DNA of 11,645 nucleotides, from positions 1 through 11,645 of the forward strand of contig JAFWRL010000202.1 in the NCBI GenBank assembly GCA_017520105.1, written 5' to 3'. The DNA is from Fibrobacter sp. GTDB lineage: Bacteria > Fibrobacterota > Fibrobacteria > Fibrobacterales > Fibrobacteraceae. Positions 1 through 6,695 of this stretch are shown here, piece after piece. The translations under genes were made by a program, and so were the position numbers. Under the pieces are notes generated by a model that saw only the letters and a program-made list of their open reading frames with translations, had not been told where the DNA came from and searched no databases. Numbering within the stretch: position 1 is the stretch's first letter; each line of letters opens with the position of its first letter.

Positions 1-2
1 AC

Positions 3-467
3 GATCATGACCACGACGATGAAGACCACAGTCATTGTGACCATGAACATGGCGTTTGCCACTGCGGCCACCACCACGACAAGGATCATCCGCATGGCGA
101 CGAATATGGCATCAGCACGTTTGTCTATGAAGACCACCGTCCGCTGAACCGCGAAAAATTCGAAGCGTTCCTCGACGACTATCCGACAAGCATCATCCGC
201 ACGAAGGGTCTCCTCTGGTTCAGCGATGAACGCAGCGAAAGCTACTTGTTCGAGCAAGCTGGCAAGCAGGCCTCCGCCCAGAATTTTGGACGTTGGTTCG
301 CCGCCGAAAGCGAAGCAGAACAAAAACGCATTCTCGAAGAAAATCCGCAACTCCAGAAAATCTGGGACGAAAAGTACGGCGACCGCATCATCCGCCTGGT
401 GTTCATTGGCCAGCACATGGACAAAAAGAAGATTATCCAGGTGATGAACGACTGCTTGGACGATTAA
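3..467 (+). CDS. CobW/ZNG-type metal-chaperone GTPase, C-terminal part (5' end outside window)
   Basis: The reading frame is open from the window edge to TAA at 465-467, giving 154 residues. It begins inside a His/Asp/Cys-rich stretch with about 12 His and 2 Cys in the first 31 residues, including HCDHEHG and CHCGHHH. Such loops are typical metal-binding inserts between the GTPase and C-terminal domains of COG0523 proteins. The rest matches a CobW C-terminal domain: GISTFVYEDHRPLNREKFE, then IIRTKGLLWFSDE, and finally GDRIIRLVFIGQHMDK near the end. Members of this family use GTP hydrolysis to deliver or insert metals (Zn, Co, Ni). The metal cannot be told from this fragment. The GTPase domain with its Walker motifs and CxCC motif would lie upstream of the window. 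A palindromic hairpin follows the stop within 10 bp and probably ends the transcript. Confidence 0.85.
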   Translation, partial: DHDHDDEDHSHCDHEHGVCHCGHHHDKDHPHGDEYGISTFVYEDHRPLNREKFEAFLDDYPTSIIRTKGLLWFSDERSESYLFEQAGKQASAQNFGRWFAAESEAEQKRILEENPQLQKIWDEKYGDRIIRLVFIGQHMDKKKIIQVMNDCLDD

Positions 468-472
468 CGCAA

Positions 473-506
473 TGTCATGCCCGCCTCCGAGCGGGCATCT
501 CCTTTT
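473..506 (+). terminator. Palindromic repeat copy A acting as terminator
   Basis: An 8-bp perfect stem, ATGCCCGC (477-484) with GCGGGCAT (491-498), has the loop CTCCGA and is followed by CTCCTTTT. It lies 9 bp after the CobW-type stop codon, so it probably terminates that transcript. The same element, flanks included, occurs in reverse orientation between trpB and trpA (11093-11124), so it is also a small dispersed palindromic repeat. Confidence 0.65.
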
Positions 507-520
507 ATGATTTGAAATTT

Positions 521-553
521 CCCGCGACCATTCGCGGGGATTTTATATATATT
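521..553 (+). promoter_or_regulatory. Short GC hairpin followed by AT-rich promoter-like tract
   Basis: CCCGCG (521-526) pairs with CGCGGG (533-538) across a 6-nt loop, with one more G-U and one A-T pair outside, and then ATTTTATATATATT follows. The T-rich tail could make this a second terminator. TATATT at 548-553 could instead be a -10 box for the lipoprotein gene at 585, although no good -35 lies 17 bp upstream. A small inverted repeat, ACGTT/AACGT (558-562 and 569-573), sits between this and the gene. No function is established. Confidence 0.3.
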
Positions 554-584
554 ATTTACGTTATTTCAAACGTTTGGGGCATTT

Positions 585-1550
585 ATGCTAAGAATTTTAT
601 CGATGATTGCGGCAACAACCCTTTTATTTGTTGCTTGCGATAATTCCTCGTCCGACCCATCTTCATCAAACCAAGAAGGGACTTCACAAAATATCGTCAT
701 GGACACACTCCCCTTCGATACGACTGGAATAAAGTCTCAGGTTTTCAGCTATAAAAAGCCAGAAGAAGTTTTCACAGCCGAAGGATTGCGCCAGCACAAG
801 GAAAAATACGGCGAATTTTGGGAGAATTTCATTCATTTGGAATGGGCGACCAAAGAATATTGCGTTGGTGTTGGTTCTGGTATTGACAATGGCTGGAAAA
901 CGAAGATGAAGCCGAGTAGAGATAATTACGTTCAGCCCAGCGTTTTTTACGTTCGAGAAGATTCGCTCATGTTTGGTCCGGCAATGCGCTGTCGTCAATC
1001 GCTCTCTTGGGGCGCATGCGATAGCACTGCATTCTACTCGGGAAAGATTACTGTCGGGAATAACGATTTCTATTACAACGAATCCGAAAAGAGCTTGATT
1101 CAGCTGAACGATTCCACGATTACCGTCTGGTACGCTGATGGCAGATTGTACATTCCATCAACAGAAGTAGATATGGATTCAGTTTACGAAACCCCTTCTT
1201 CATGGTCAACAGATACATTCAAAGGCGACTCCATGTTGACTATAATCGAAAACAAAAACAATTCTTACTACGTCGATACAATTATCGTTGAAAAGTACAA
1301 TGTGAAAATAACAGATGATGGATACACATGGATTTTCGAAAACGAAACCTGCAAAGCATGGGGCTATAAAAACGATCCTTCGAAAACATCATCCGAAAAC
1401 TGCGACGCCCGTGCGGAGCGTTATAACGAATCGTTCGATTGCGTCCGGCGTAACATGGGCGCCCCCAATGGCATCCTGGTGAGTTTATGCCGTCCCAATA
1501 AAACTAATTACCGTTCTATATGGTGCATCTTGGATGAAGATATGCCCTAA
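585..1550 (+). CDS. Hypothetical lipoprotein, 321 aa
   Basis: I do not recognise the family. The N terminus is a lipoprotein signal: a short basic start, a hydrophobic stretch of about 14 residues, and LLFVAC with the lipidated cysteine at residue 18. A short Ser-rich linker (DNSSSDPSSSNQEG) comes next, so the mature protein is predicted to be anchored in a membrane and exposed. The remaining 290 or so residues are soluble, with scattered Cys (for example RCRQSLSWGAC, ETCKAW, FDCVRR, SLCRPN, IWCILD) that could form disulfides outside the cytoplasm. No transmembrane helix follows the signal. The ATG at 585 is chosen because it opens directly onto the signal peptide. The ribosome-binding site is weak (GGGG at 576-579). 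The gene stands alone and ends just before the trpE promoter region, with no convincing terminator. Confidence 0.75.
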   Translation: MLRILSMIAATTLLFVACDNSSSDPSSSNQEGTSQNIVMDTLPFDTTGIKSQVFSYKKPEEVFTAEGLRQHKEKYGEFWENFIHLEWATKEYCVGVGSGIDNGWKTKMKPSRDNYVQPSVFYVREDSLMFGPAMRCRQSLSWGACDSTAFYSGKITVGNNDFYYNESEKSLIQLNDSTITVWYADGRLYIPSTEVDMDSVYETPSSWSTDTFKGDSMLTIIENKNNSYYVDTIIVEKYNVKITDDGYTWIFENETCKAWGYKNDPSKTSSENCDARAERYNESFDCVRRNMGAPNGILVSLCRPNKTNYRSIWCILDEDMP

Positions 1551-1606
1551 AAATAGATTTGCAGAGTAATTTTATAGGATTTTTCAAGAATTTTTGAACT
1601 CATCCC

Positions 1607-1635
1607 TTGACAACTGGATTTTGGATTGATATTTT
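1607..1635 (+). promoter_or_regulatory. Promoter of the trpE leader
   Basis: TTGACA (1607-1612) is a perfect -35 box. A 17-bp spacer separates it from TATTTT (1630-1635), a 4/6 match to the -10 consensus. The expected transcription start is near 1641-1643, which coincides with the leader-peptide ATG at 1642. No TrpR-like operator palindrome was seen over the promoter. Confidence 0.75.
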
Positions 1636-1641
1636 TGTGAC

Positions 1642-1698
1642 ATGATGAATTTCGTAACAAGTGCAACTTTCAATCGTCGTTGGTGGCGCGGACTCTAA
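1642..1698 (+). CDS. trpL: trp leader peptide upstream of trpE (tandem Trp codons)
   Basis: The short ORF reads M-M-N-F-V-T-S-A-T-F-N-R-R-W-W-R-G-L then TAA. The two adjacent TGG codons (1681-1686) lie just before attenuator segment 1, the position expected for ribosome stalling when charged tRNA-Trp is scarce. The peptide is homologous in design to the WWW leader before trpB; both share an F-N-R block ahead of the Trp run. No Shine-Dalgarno sequence is possible if transcription starts near 1642, so translation would be leaderless. The second ATG, at 1645, is an alternative start. The peptide is presumably regulatory only. Confidence 0.85.
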   Translation: MMNFVTSATFNRRWWRGL

Positions 1699-1777
1699 CA
1701 TAGAGCCCGGTATTTGTTACAAATCACCCAAGATTTTTAAGCAAAGGCTTCCGGACTCACGGAGGCCTTTCTTTTTT
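1654..1777 (+). promoter_or_regulatory. Tryptophan attenuator of trpE
   Basis: Three mutually exclusive pairings can be drawn. Segments 1:2 are GGACTCTA (1690-1697) with TAGAGCCC (1701-1708), with one A/C mismatch. Segments 2:3, the antiterminator, are GAGCCCGG (1703-1710) with CCGGACTC (1751-1758), also with one A/C mismatch. Segments 3:4, the terminator, are AAAGGCTTCCG (1743-1753) with CGGAGGCCTTT (1760-1770), followed by CTTTTTT. The leader stop codon lies inside segment 1. A ribosome stalled on the Trp codons would cover segment 1, free segment 2 and allow antitermination. A further outer stem, GTAACAA (1654-1660) with TTGTTAC (1714-1720), may hold the 1:2 hairpin. Confidence 0.85.
1743..1777 (+). 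terminator. Intrinsic terminator of the trpE attenuator
   Basis: The stem is 11 bp with one G-U pair, the loop is GACTCA, and six T follow one C. It ends about 75 bp before the trpE start codon, so it must be read through for trpE expression. Confidence 0.88.
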
Positions 1778-1791
1778 CCGAAAATTGACGA

Positions 1792-1849
1792 AATCCTCCG
1801 GGACTTAAAGCCTTTGCGAAACGCAAACGAGTTTTTAAACTAGAGGATT
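1792..1849 (+). promoter_or_regulatory. Possible hairpin masking the trpE ribosome-binding site
   Basis: AATCCTC (1792-1798) is perfectly complementary to GAGGATT (1843-1849), which contains most of the trpE Shine-Dalgarno sequence AGAGGA (1842-1847). The enclosed segment holds its own perfect hairpin, TTTGCG-AAA-CGCAAA (1813-1827). The fold would hide the ribosome-binding site in transcripts that escaped the attenuator. Seven base pairs could arise by chance, so this is suggestive only. Confidence 0.4.
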
Positions 1850-1852
1850 AAA

Positions 1853-3298
1853 ATGACTAAGATTACCCATATCACCGAACAACCGGGTTACGCTCCGCGT
1901 ACTGACAGCATTTATGTCGCACTCCCCGGTGAACGTTACACCCCGTTTTCACTCGCCAAGAAGCTCGGCGCGAAAGCCATCTTCGAATCGGCCAGTTTCG
2001 ACCACGGTCGCAGCCGCTATTCGACTTTGATGGTCGATGAAGGTTTCCGCCTGCGCCAGAACGACAAGAACGTGAGCATTGTTGTAGATGGCAAAGAAAG
2101 CGAATTCTTGGCAGAAGGTGATGGAGATATTCTCGATGCCTTGCTCAAGATTTCTGCCGAAAATACGGTGCCGCCCAACCAGATTCCTATTCCTTCTTCG
2201 GGCGTGGGCTACCTCGGTTACGAATTCTGCGCCCGTTGCGATACGATTCGCCTCGCACCGCAAGTTGACGAACTCAACATCCCCGAAGCGGAATTTTTGG
2301 TGGGCCACATTTACATTGTCTTTGACCACTTCACCGAAAAACTTCATTTGTTCGCCCTGAACTACGAAGAACACCAAATTGACTTGAAGGCCGCCATTGA
2401 AAAGGTGAAGGCCCGCCTCGCCGACCTAGACTTCAGCTACCTCGCTCCGGAACAGCAGTACGGCAAGGGCATCACCATGACCGACCTGGAACAGTCCCGC
2501 AAGGAATACACCGAAAAAGTCGAAGCCCTGCAGAAGCACATCATCGCCGGCAACATCGTGCAGGCCGTTCCGTCTCGCCGTATCCAGTTTGCAAGCGACA
2601 TCGCAGCGCTCGACATTTACCGCCGCCTCCGCACAGTGAACCCGTCTCCGTACATGTTCTTCCTCGATTACGGCACGCACCAGTTCATCGGAGCATCGCC
2701 GGAGAGTTTGATTCGCGTGCGCGAAGGCATTGCCACCATCCACCCGATTGCTGGTACCCGCCGCCGTGGCAAGGACGACGCAGAAGATGAAGCATTGATG
2801 AAGAACTTGAAAGGCGACCCGAAGGAACGCGCCGAACACTTGATGCTTGTCGATCTCGCCCGTAACGACCTCGGCCGCGTCTGTGAAGCCGGCACCGTGG
2901 AAACGACAAAGTACATGGAATGCGAAAAGTTCAGCCACGTGATTCACCTGGTCTCTGATGTGCAGGGCCGTGTGGCGAAGAACAAAAAGGCTATTGAAGT
3001 GCTGCGCTCCAGCTTCCCGGCAGGCACGGTGAGCGGCGCCCCGAAAATCAGCGCCATTGAAATCCTTTCTGGCCTCGAGAAGGTCAAGCGCCGCTTCTAC
3101 GCCGGTGCGGTGGGTTACATGGAATCCGACGGCGACTTGGATTTCTGCATTGCCATCCGTTGCTGCCTGAAGCAGGGCAAGACCATCAGCCTGCAGGCCG
3201 GTGGTGGCATTGTCGCGGCCTCGAATGCTGACCGCGAATTTGAAGAAACGAACGAAAAATTGGGTGCCATCCGCGCCGTGCTCGAAGGAGAAAACTAA
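1853..3298 (+). CDS. trpE: Anthranilate synthase component I
   Basis: TrpE converts chorismate to anthranilate, using ammonia supplied by the TrpG glutaminase; it is the first committed step of tryptophan synthesis and acts in the cytoplasm. The 481-residue length fits the family. The N-terminal part carries a regulatory-domain-like segment, FESASFDHGRSRYS (44-57), at the place of the family's feedback-inhibition ES motif. The C-terminal chorismate-binding domain shows PIAGTRRRG (298-306), DLARNDLGRV (334-343), FPAGTVSGAPK (388-398) and AGGGIVA (449-455). The ATG at 1853 follows AGAGGA (1842-1847) at good spacing. The stop is separated by a single base from the trpGD start, so the two subunits are co-transcribed and probably coupled. 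Expression should depend on the upstream attenuator. Pabb-type enzymes are the main alternative, but the Trp leader and the neighbours favour TrpE. Confidence 0.96.
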   Translation: MTKITHITEQPGYAPRTDSIYVALPGERYTPFSLAKKLGAKAIFESASFDHGRSRYSTLMVDEGFRLRQNDKNVSIVVDGKESEFLAEGDGDILDALLKISAENTVPPNQIPIPSSGVGYLGYEFCARCDTIRLAPQVDELNIPEAEFLVGHIYIVFDHFTEKLHLFALNYEEHQIDLKAAIEKVKARLADLDFSYLAPEQQYGKGITMTDLEQSRKEYTEKVEALQKHIIAGNIVQAVPSRRIQFASDIAALDIYRRLRTVNPSPYMFFLDYGTHQFIGASPESLIRVREGIATIHPIAGTRRRGKDDAEDEALMKNLKGDPKERAEHLMLVDLARNDLGRVCEAGTVETTKYMECEKFSHVIHLVSDVQGRVAKNKKAIEVLRSSFPAGTVSGAPKISAIEILSGLEKVKRRFYAGAVGYMESDGDLDFCIAIRCCLKQGKTISLQAGGGIVAASNADREFEETNEKLGAIRAVLEGEN

Positions 3299-3299
3299 G

Positions 3300-4895
3300 A
3301 TGATCGTCATTATCGATAACTACGACTCTTTTACTTACAACGTTTATCAGGCGTTGGCCAAGATTACCACTGAAGAAATCCGCGTGCTCCGTAGCCGCGA
3401 ATGCACCATTGCCGACATCGAAAAGCTGAATCCGAGCCGCCTCATCGTGAGTCCGGGCCCGGGCCGCCCCGAAGACGCCGGCATATCCGTGGAAGCCATC
3501 AAGCACTTTGCGGGAAAGCTCCCGATTTTGGGCGTTTGCCTCGGTCATCAGGCCATCGGTTACGCTTTCGGCGCAAAGATTGTGCAGGCCAAGTTCATCA
3601 AGCACGGCATCGCCGAAGAAATCGACCTCGACGGCAAGGGTCTCTTCCGCACCATTGGCAAGAAGAACATCTTCACGCGTTACCACAGCCTCGTCATTGA
3701 CGAATCGACGCTCTCTTCTGACTTCGAAGTGACTGCCCGCGCTACCGACGGCGATATCATGGGCATTCGCCACAAGACGCTCCCGATTGAAGGCGTGCAG
3801 TTCCACCCGGAATCCATCGCCAGCGGCCGCGCCGACGAATTCTTCAAGGCTTTTCTCAACTACCGTCGCGAACCGCTCGACATTCGCGGAATCCTGAACA
3901 CGCTTACCGCAGGCAAGGACTTGACCCGCGAAACCGCCGAAATGTTCATGGAAGACTTGACCGACGGCATCATGGATGAACGCCAGATGGCCGCTATCCT
4001 CACCGCACTTTCTAGCAAGGGCCCTGTTGCCGATGAAATCGCCGGTTGCGCGAAGGTCTTGAGCAGCAAGAAGCGCAAGTTCCCGTACAGCGGTGATGAA
4101 CTCACCGACATCGTGGGTACCGGTGGCGACGGCAAGGGCAGCTTCAACGTGAGCTCGCTCTCCGGCCTGATTGCAGCCAGCTGTGGCGCAAAGATTGCGA
4201 AGCACGGCAACCGCGCTGTTTCTAGCAAGTCCGGCGCCGCCGACTTCTACACCGCAGCAGGCTTCAAGCTGGACATGACTCCAGACAAAGCCGCAAGCGT
4301 CATCGACAAGACGAACTTCGTATTCCTCATGGCTCCGGTCTATCACAGCGCCATGCGCTTTGCCGGCCCGGTTCGCGGCGTTCTCGGCGTGAAGACCATC
4401 ATGAACCTGCTCGGCCCTCTAACGAACCCGGCCGAAGCCAAGTACCTCATGCTCGGCGTCTATAGCAAGTCAATTCTGGAACCATTCACCAAGGCAGCCA
4501 AGTCCCTCGGTGCCAAGCGCGTGATGGTCGCCATCTCCGATGACGGCTACGACGAAATCTCTCCGTGCGTCCCGACGACCATTGCCGAAATCCTCGAAGA
4601 CGGCGAATATCGCGAATACCGCATTGACCCGAAGGAATTCGGCGTCCCGGCGGTAGATCCCGAAGACCTCGCCGGCGGTACAGGTGTTGACAACTTCAAC
4701 CTCGCTCTCGACGTGCTGAACGGCAAGGGCCGCCCGGGCATCAAGTATGCCTGCGCTCTAAACGCCGGTGCCGCCCTCTACATCAGCAAGAAGGCCGCAA
4801 GCGTCAAGGAAGGCTTCGAAATGGCCATGAAGGCGATGGAAGACGGCTCCGTGCTGAAGAAAATCGAAGAAGTCAAGGTCGCGACGAACAGCTAA
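3300..4895 (+). CDS. trpGD: Bifunctional anthranilate synthase glutaminase / anthranilate phosphoribosyltransferase (TrpG-TrpD fusion)
   Basis: This is one 531-residue protein with two enzymes. Residues 1 to about 190 form a class I glutamine amidotransferase: SPGPGRPEDAG (51-61), the nucleophile Cys80 in GVCLGHQ, and His169/Glu171 in GVQFHPES. It feeds ammonia to TrpE. Residues from about 195 to the end are TrpD, which joins anthranilate to PRPP: GTGGDGKGSFNVSS (273-286), KHGNRAVSSKSGAAD (301-315), PVRGVLGVKTIMNLLGPL (357-374) and a DGYDEISP acidic motif (415-422). The start at 3300 is preferred because MIVIIDNYDSFTYN is the normal TrpG N terminus and GAAGGAG (3284-3290) lies in front; an in-frame start at 3201 would add 33 unrelated residues overlapping trpE. 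The enteric trpGD gene is fused in the same order. A strong terminator follows. Confidence 0.96.
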   Translation: MIVIIDNYDSFTYNVYQALAKITTEEIRVLRSRECTIADIEKLNPSRLIVSPGPGRPEDAGISVEAIKHFAGKLPILGVCLGHQAIGYAFGAKIVQAKFIKHGIAEEIDLDGKGLFRTIGKKNIFTRYHSLVIDESTLSSDFEVTARATDGDIMGIRHKTLPIEGVQFHPESIASGRADEFFKAFLNYRREPLDIRGILNTLTAGKDLTRETAEMFMEDLTDGIMDERQMAAILTALSSKGPVADEIAGCAKVLSSKKRKFPYSGDELTDIVGTGGDGKGSFNVSSLSGLIAASCGAKIAKHGNRAVSSKSGAADFYTAAGFKLDMTPDKAASVIDKTNFVFLMAPVYHSAMRFAGPVRGVLGVKTIMNLLGPLTNPAEAKYLMLGVYSKSILEPFTKAAKSLGAKRVMVAISDDGYDEISPCVPTTIAEILEDGEYREYRIDPKEFGVPAVDPEDLAGGTGVDNFNLALDVLNGKGRPGIKYACALNAGAALYISKKAASVKEGFEMAMKAMEDGSVLKKIEEVKVATNS

Positions 4896-4912
4896 TCAAG
4901 ACTTTCGTCAAG

Positions 4913-4950
4913 AAAAACGCTCCGTTTATTCGGGGCGTTTTTAGTTTTTT
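4913..4950 (+). terminator. Intrinsic terminator after trpGD
   Basis: AAAAACGCTCCG (4913-4924) pairs with CGGGGCGTTTTT (4931-4942), a 12-bp stem with one G-U pair and loop TTTATT, followed by AGTTTTTT. It closes the trpE-trpGD transcription unit 18 bp after the stop, so sbp and trpCF need their own promoters. Confidence 0.9.
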
Positions 4951-5026
4951 GCATTAAATTACTATCATTTTTTAACAAGATCAGGAGCACGTTCATCACG
5001 CGATTATCGTTAAAAGGGGAATCAAC

Positions 5027-6046
5027 ATGAATCATAACTTTATCAAGACGACTCTCGCGACCGCTCTTTTATTAACAGCAATTCTTTCTTTTTTCAATTG
5101 TTCTTCAAACGAAGGCGAAAACAACTCGCTTGTCAACGTGTCTTACGATCCGACGCGTGAGTTCTATTCCAATTACAATCATATTTTCATGAAGCATTGG
5201 AAAGAGGCGACCGGCAAAGACATGAAGATTACGCAGTTTCATGGCGGTTCGGGCAAGCAGGCGCTTGAGGTGGTGAACGGGCTCGAAGCCGACGTGGTGA
5301 CGCTCGCACTGGAATACGACGTAAACATTGTTCGCAATGCGGGTCTCATAGAAGACGGCTGGGTCAAGGAATTTCCGCACAACAGCGCTCCTTACACTTC
5401 GACTATCGCGTTCCTCGTCCGCAAGGGCAATCCCAAGAAAATCAAGGATTGGGGCGATCTCGCAAAAGACGGCATCGACATCATCACGCCGAACCCGAAG
5501 TCTTCGGGTGGTGCACGCTGGAACTATCTCGCGGCTTGGGCGTACGCAGAGAAGCTGTACAACGGAGATGAAGAACAAATTAAAGATTTCATGAAGAAGC
5601 TCTATCACAACGTTCTTGATTTGGCTTCGGGTGCACGCGGTTCCACGAATACGTTCATTGAAGAAAACAAGGGGGACGTTTTACTTTCTTGGGAAAACGA
5701 AGCGTTTCTTTCTATCAAGGACTACCCTAGCGAATATGAAATTGTGATGCCGAGCGTGAGCGTTTTAGCGGAACCATCGGTCGCTATTGTAGATAAAGTT
5801 GTCAACAAGCGCGGTACGCGCAAGCTTGCGACGGAATACTTGAATTATCTCTACTCGGACGAGGCTCAGCATGTTGCGGCAAAGCATCATTACCGTCCGA
5901 CGAACAAGGCGATTCTTGACGAGTACAAGGAATTCGACCAGAACGTAAACTTGGTTACGATTGAACATTTCGGCGGTTGGGACGAGGCTCAGGCCAAGCA
6001 TTTCGCCGACGGTGCGATTTTCGACCAGATTTACGAAAAGAAGTAA
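5027..6046 (+). CDS. sbp: Sulfate/thiosulfate-binding lipoprotein (Sbp-like)
   Basis: The 339-residue protein matches the sulfate-binding Sbp/CysP family over its whole length: YDPTREFY (40-47), [23 protein letters not shown] (about 72-94), [18 protein letters not shown] (119-136), [20 protein letters not shown] (154-173), [10 protein letters not shown] (201-210) and SWENEAF (221-227). Family members capture sulfate or thiosulfate outside the inner membrane for a CysTWA ABC importer. Unlike the soluble periplasmic form of E. coli, this N terminus ends in FFNC followed by SS, suggesting lipidation at Cys25, although Asn at -1 is unusual. AAGGGGA precedes the ATG. No cysT, cysW or cysA gene is in the window; the gene stands between the trpGD terminator and the hydrolase gene. 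No clear promoter was found in the 76 bp between that terminator and the start codon. Confidence 0.93.
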   Translation: MNHNFIKTTLATALLLTAILSFFNCSSNEGENNSLVNVSYDPTREFYSNYNHIFMKHWKEATGKDMKITQFHGGSGKQALEVVNGLEADVVTLALEYDVNIVRNAGLIEDGWVKEFPHNSAPYTSTIAFLVRKGNPKKIKDWGDLAKDGIDIITPNPKSSGGARWNYLAAWAYAEKLYNGDEEQIKDFMKKLYHNVLDLASGARGSTNTFIEENKGDVLLSWENEAFLSIKDYPSEYEIVMPSVSVLAEPSVAIVDKVVNKRGTRKLATEYLNYLYSDEAQHVAAKHHYRPTNKAILDEYKEFDQNVNLVTIEHFGGWDEAQAKHFADGAIFDQIYEKK

Positions 6047-6085
6047 GCGCATCGAAAATAGCAAAAAATCAAGTCGTCATTTTAC

Positions 6086-6091
6086 TATAAT
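6086..6091 (+). promoter_or_regulatory. Possible -10 box before the hydrolase gene
   Basis: A perfect TATAAT lies 29 bp before the ATG at 6120, with TATACT overlapping the next few bases (6092-6097). No recognisable -35 hexamer sits at 16-18 bp upstream; that stretch is A-rich. If real, it would drive the hydrolase gene and probably trpCF, which starts only 33 bp after the hydrolase stop. Confidence 0.4.
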
Positions 6092-6119
6092 TATACTAGG
6101 AAATATACGGAGATTTTCG

Positions 6120-6662
6120 ATGAACTACTTGATTGTACCCGGTTTGAATAATTCTGGTCCTCGCCATTGGCAAAGTTTTTGGGCAAAGAGTCTCCCCAAT
6201 GCCACACGTGTCGTACAACGTTGCTGGGACAAGCCGCAAAAAGAGGAATGGATAGAAACGCTCGACAAAGCGGTTCATAATCTGGGCTCGGACACAATCA
6301 TCGTTGCACATAGCCTCGGTGTTGCAACAACGGTCATGTGGCTTACGCAAAAGGCTGAACAAGGTAAAATTCCTTCACAAGTCAAGGGGGCGTTTCTCGT
6401 TTCACCTAGCGATGTAGATAACATAGAAATTATCAAGTCCTTTGCTCCGATGCCGCTTCAAAAGTTACCCGTGCCCGCTTGCGTTGTCGCCAGCGAAAAC
6501 GATCCATTCGTTTCTATGGAACGTGCGCTATTCTTTGCAAACGCTTGGGGAGTGCCGGTTTTCAATGCAGGCGCCCTCGGCCACATCAATTCCGATTCCG
6601 ATTTGGGTGAATGGGAACAAGGCCGAAAGTTCCTCGCAGAATTTGAGCGTACAATTTTCTAA
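6120..6662 (+). CDS. RBBP9/YdeN-family serine hydrolase
   Basis: This is a 180-residue alpha/beta hydrolase. It opens with MNYLIVPGLNNSGPRHWQSFW, the characteristic N terminus of the RBBP9/YdeN family with the oxyanion-region G-x-x-x-S-G. The nucleophile elbow is AHSLG (Ser65), the acid is probably Asp128 in SENDPFVSM, and the base is His155 in GALGHINSDSDLG. Length and motif spacing are as expected for a complete single-domain protein. It has no signal peptide, so it is probably cytoplasmic. The natural substrate of the family is poorly defined, and no specific reaction is claimed. The ATG at 6120 is chosen because GGAG (6109-6112) lies 7 bp upstream and the family N terminus begins there; the longer in-frame extension overlaps sbp and looks unrelated. 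It is likely co-transcribed with trpCF. Confidence 0.88.
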   Translation: MNYLIVPGLNNSGPRHWQSFWAKSLPNATRVVQRCWDKPQKEEWIETLDKAVHNLGSDTIIVAHSLGVATTVMWLTQKAEQGKIPSQVKGAFLVSPSDVDNIEIIKSFAPMPLQKLPVPACVVASENDPFVSMERALFFANAWGVPVFNAGALGHINSDSDLGEWEQGRKFLAEFERTIF

Positions 6663-6695
6663 TTTTTTCCCTCGAGCCGAACGGAAGGAACTAGT

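Noticed and set aside
293..643. 116-codon plus-strand frame across the CobW end and intergenic region
   Set aside because: It overlaps the real CobW frame, crosses the terminator and contains low-complexity Arg/Lys-rich sequence.
3201..3299. Longer in-frame start for the TrpG-TrpD fusion
   Set aside because: The 33 extra residues overlap trpE and do not resemble TrpG, whereas MIVIIDNYDSFTYN at 3300 is the normal N terminus with GAAGGAG upstream.
3186..4346. Long minus-strand open frame of 386 codons opposite trpE-trpGD
   Set aside because: It mirrors the GC-rich third-position codon use of the real genes, has no family features, and lies entirely over trpE and trpGD coding sequence.
4951..5026. 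Promoter for sbp
   Set aside because: TTGCAT at 4949 lies in the terminator tail and no convincing -10 follows at 16-18 bp, so none is called.
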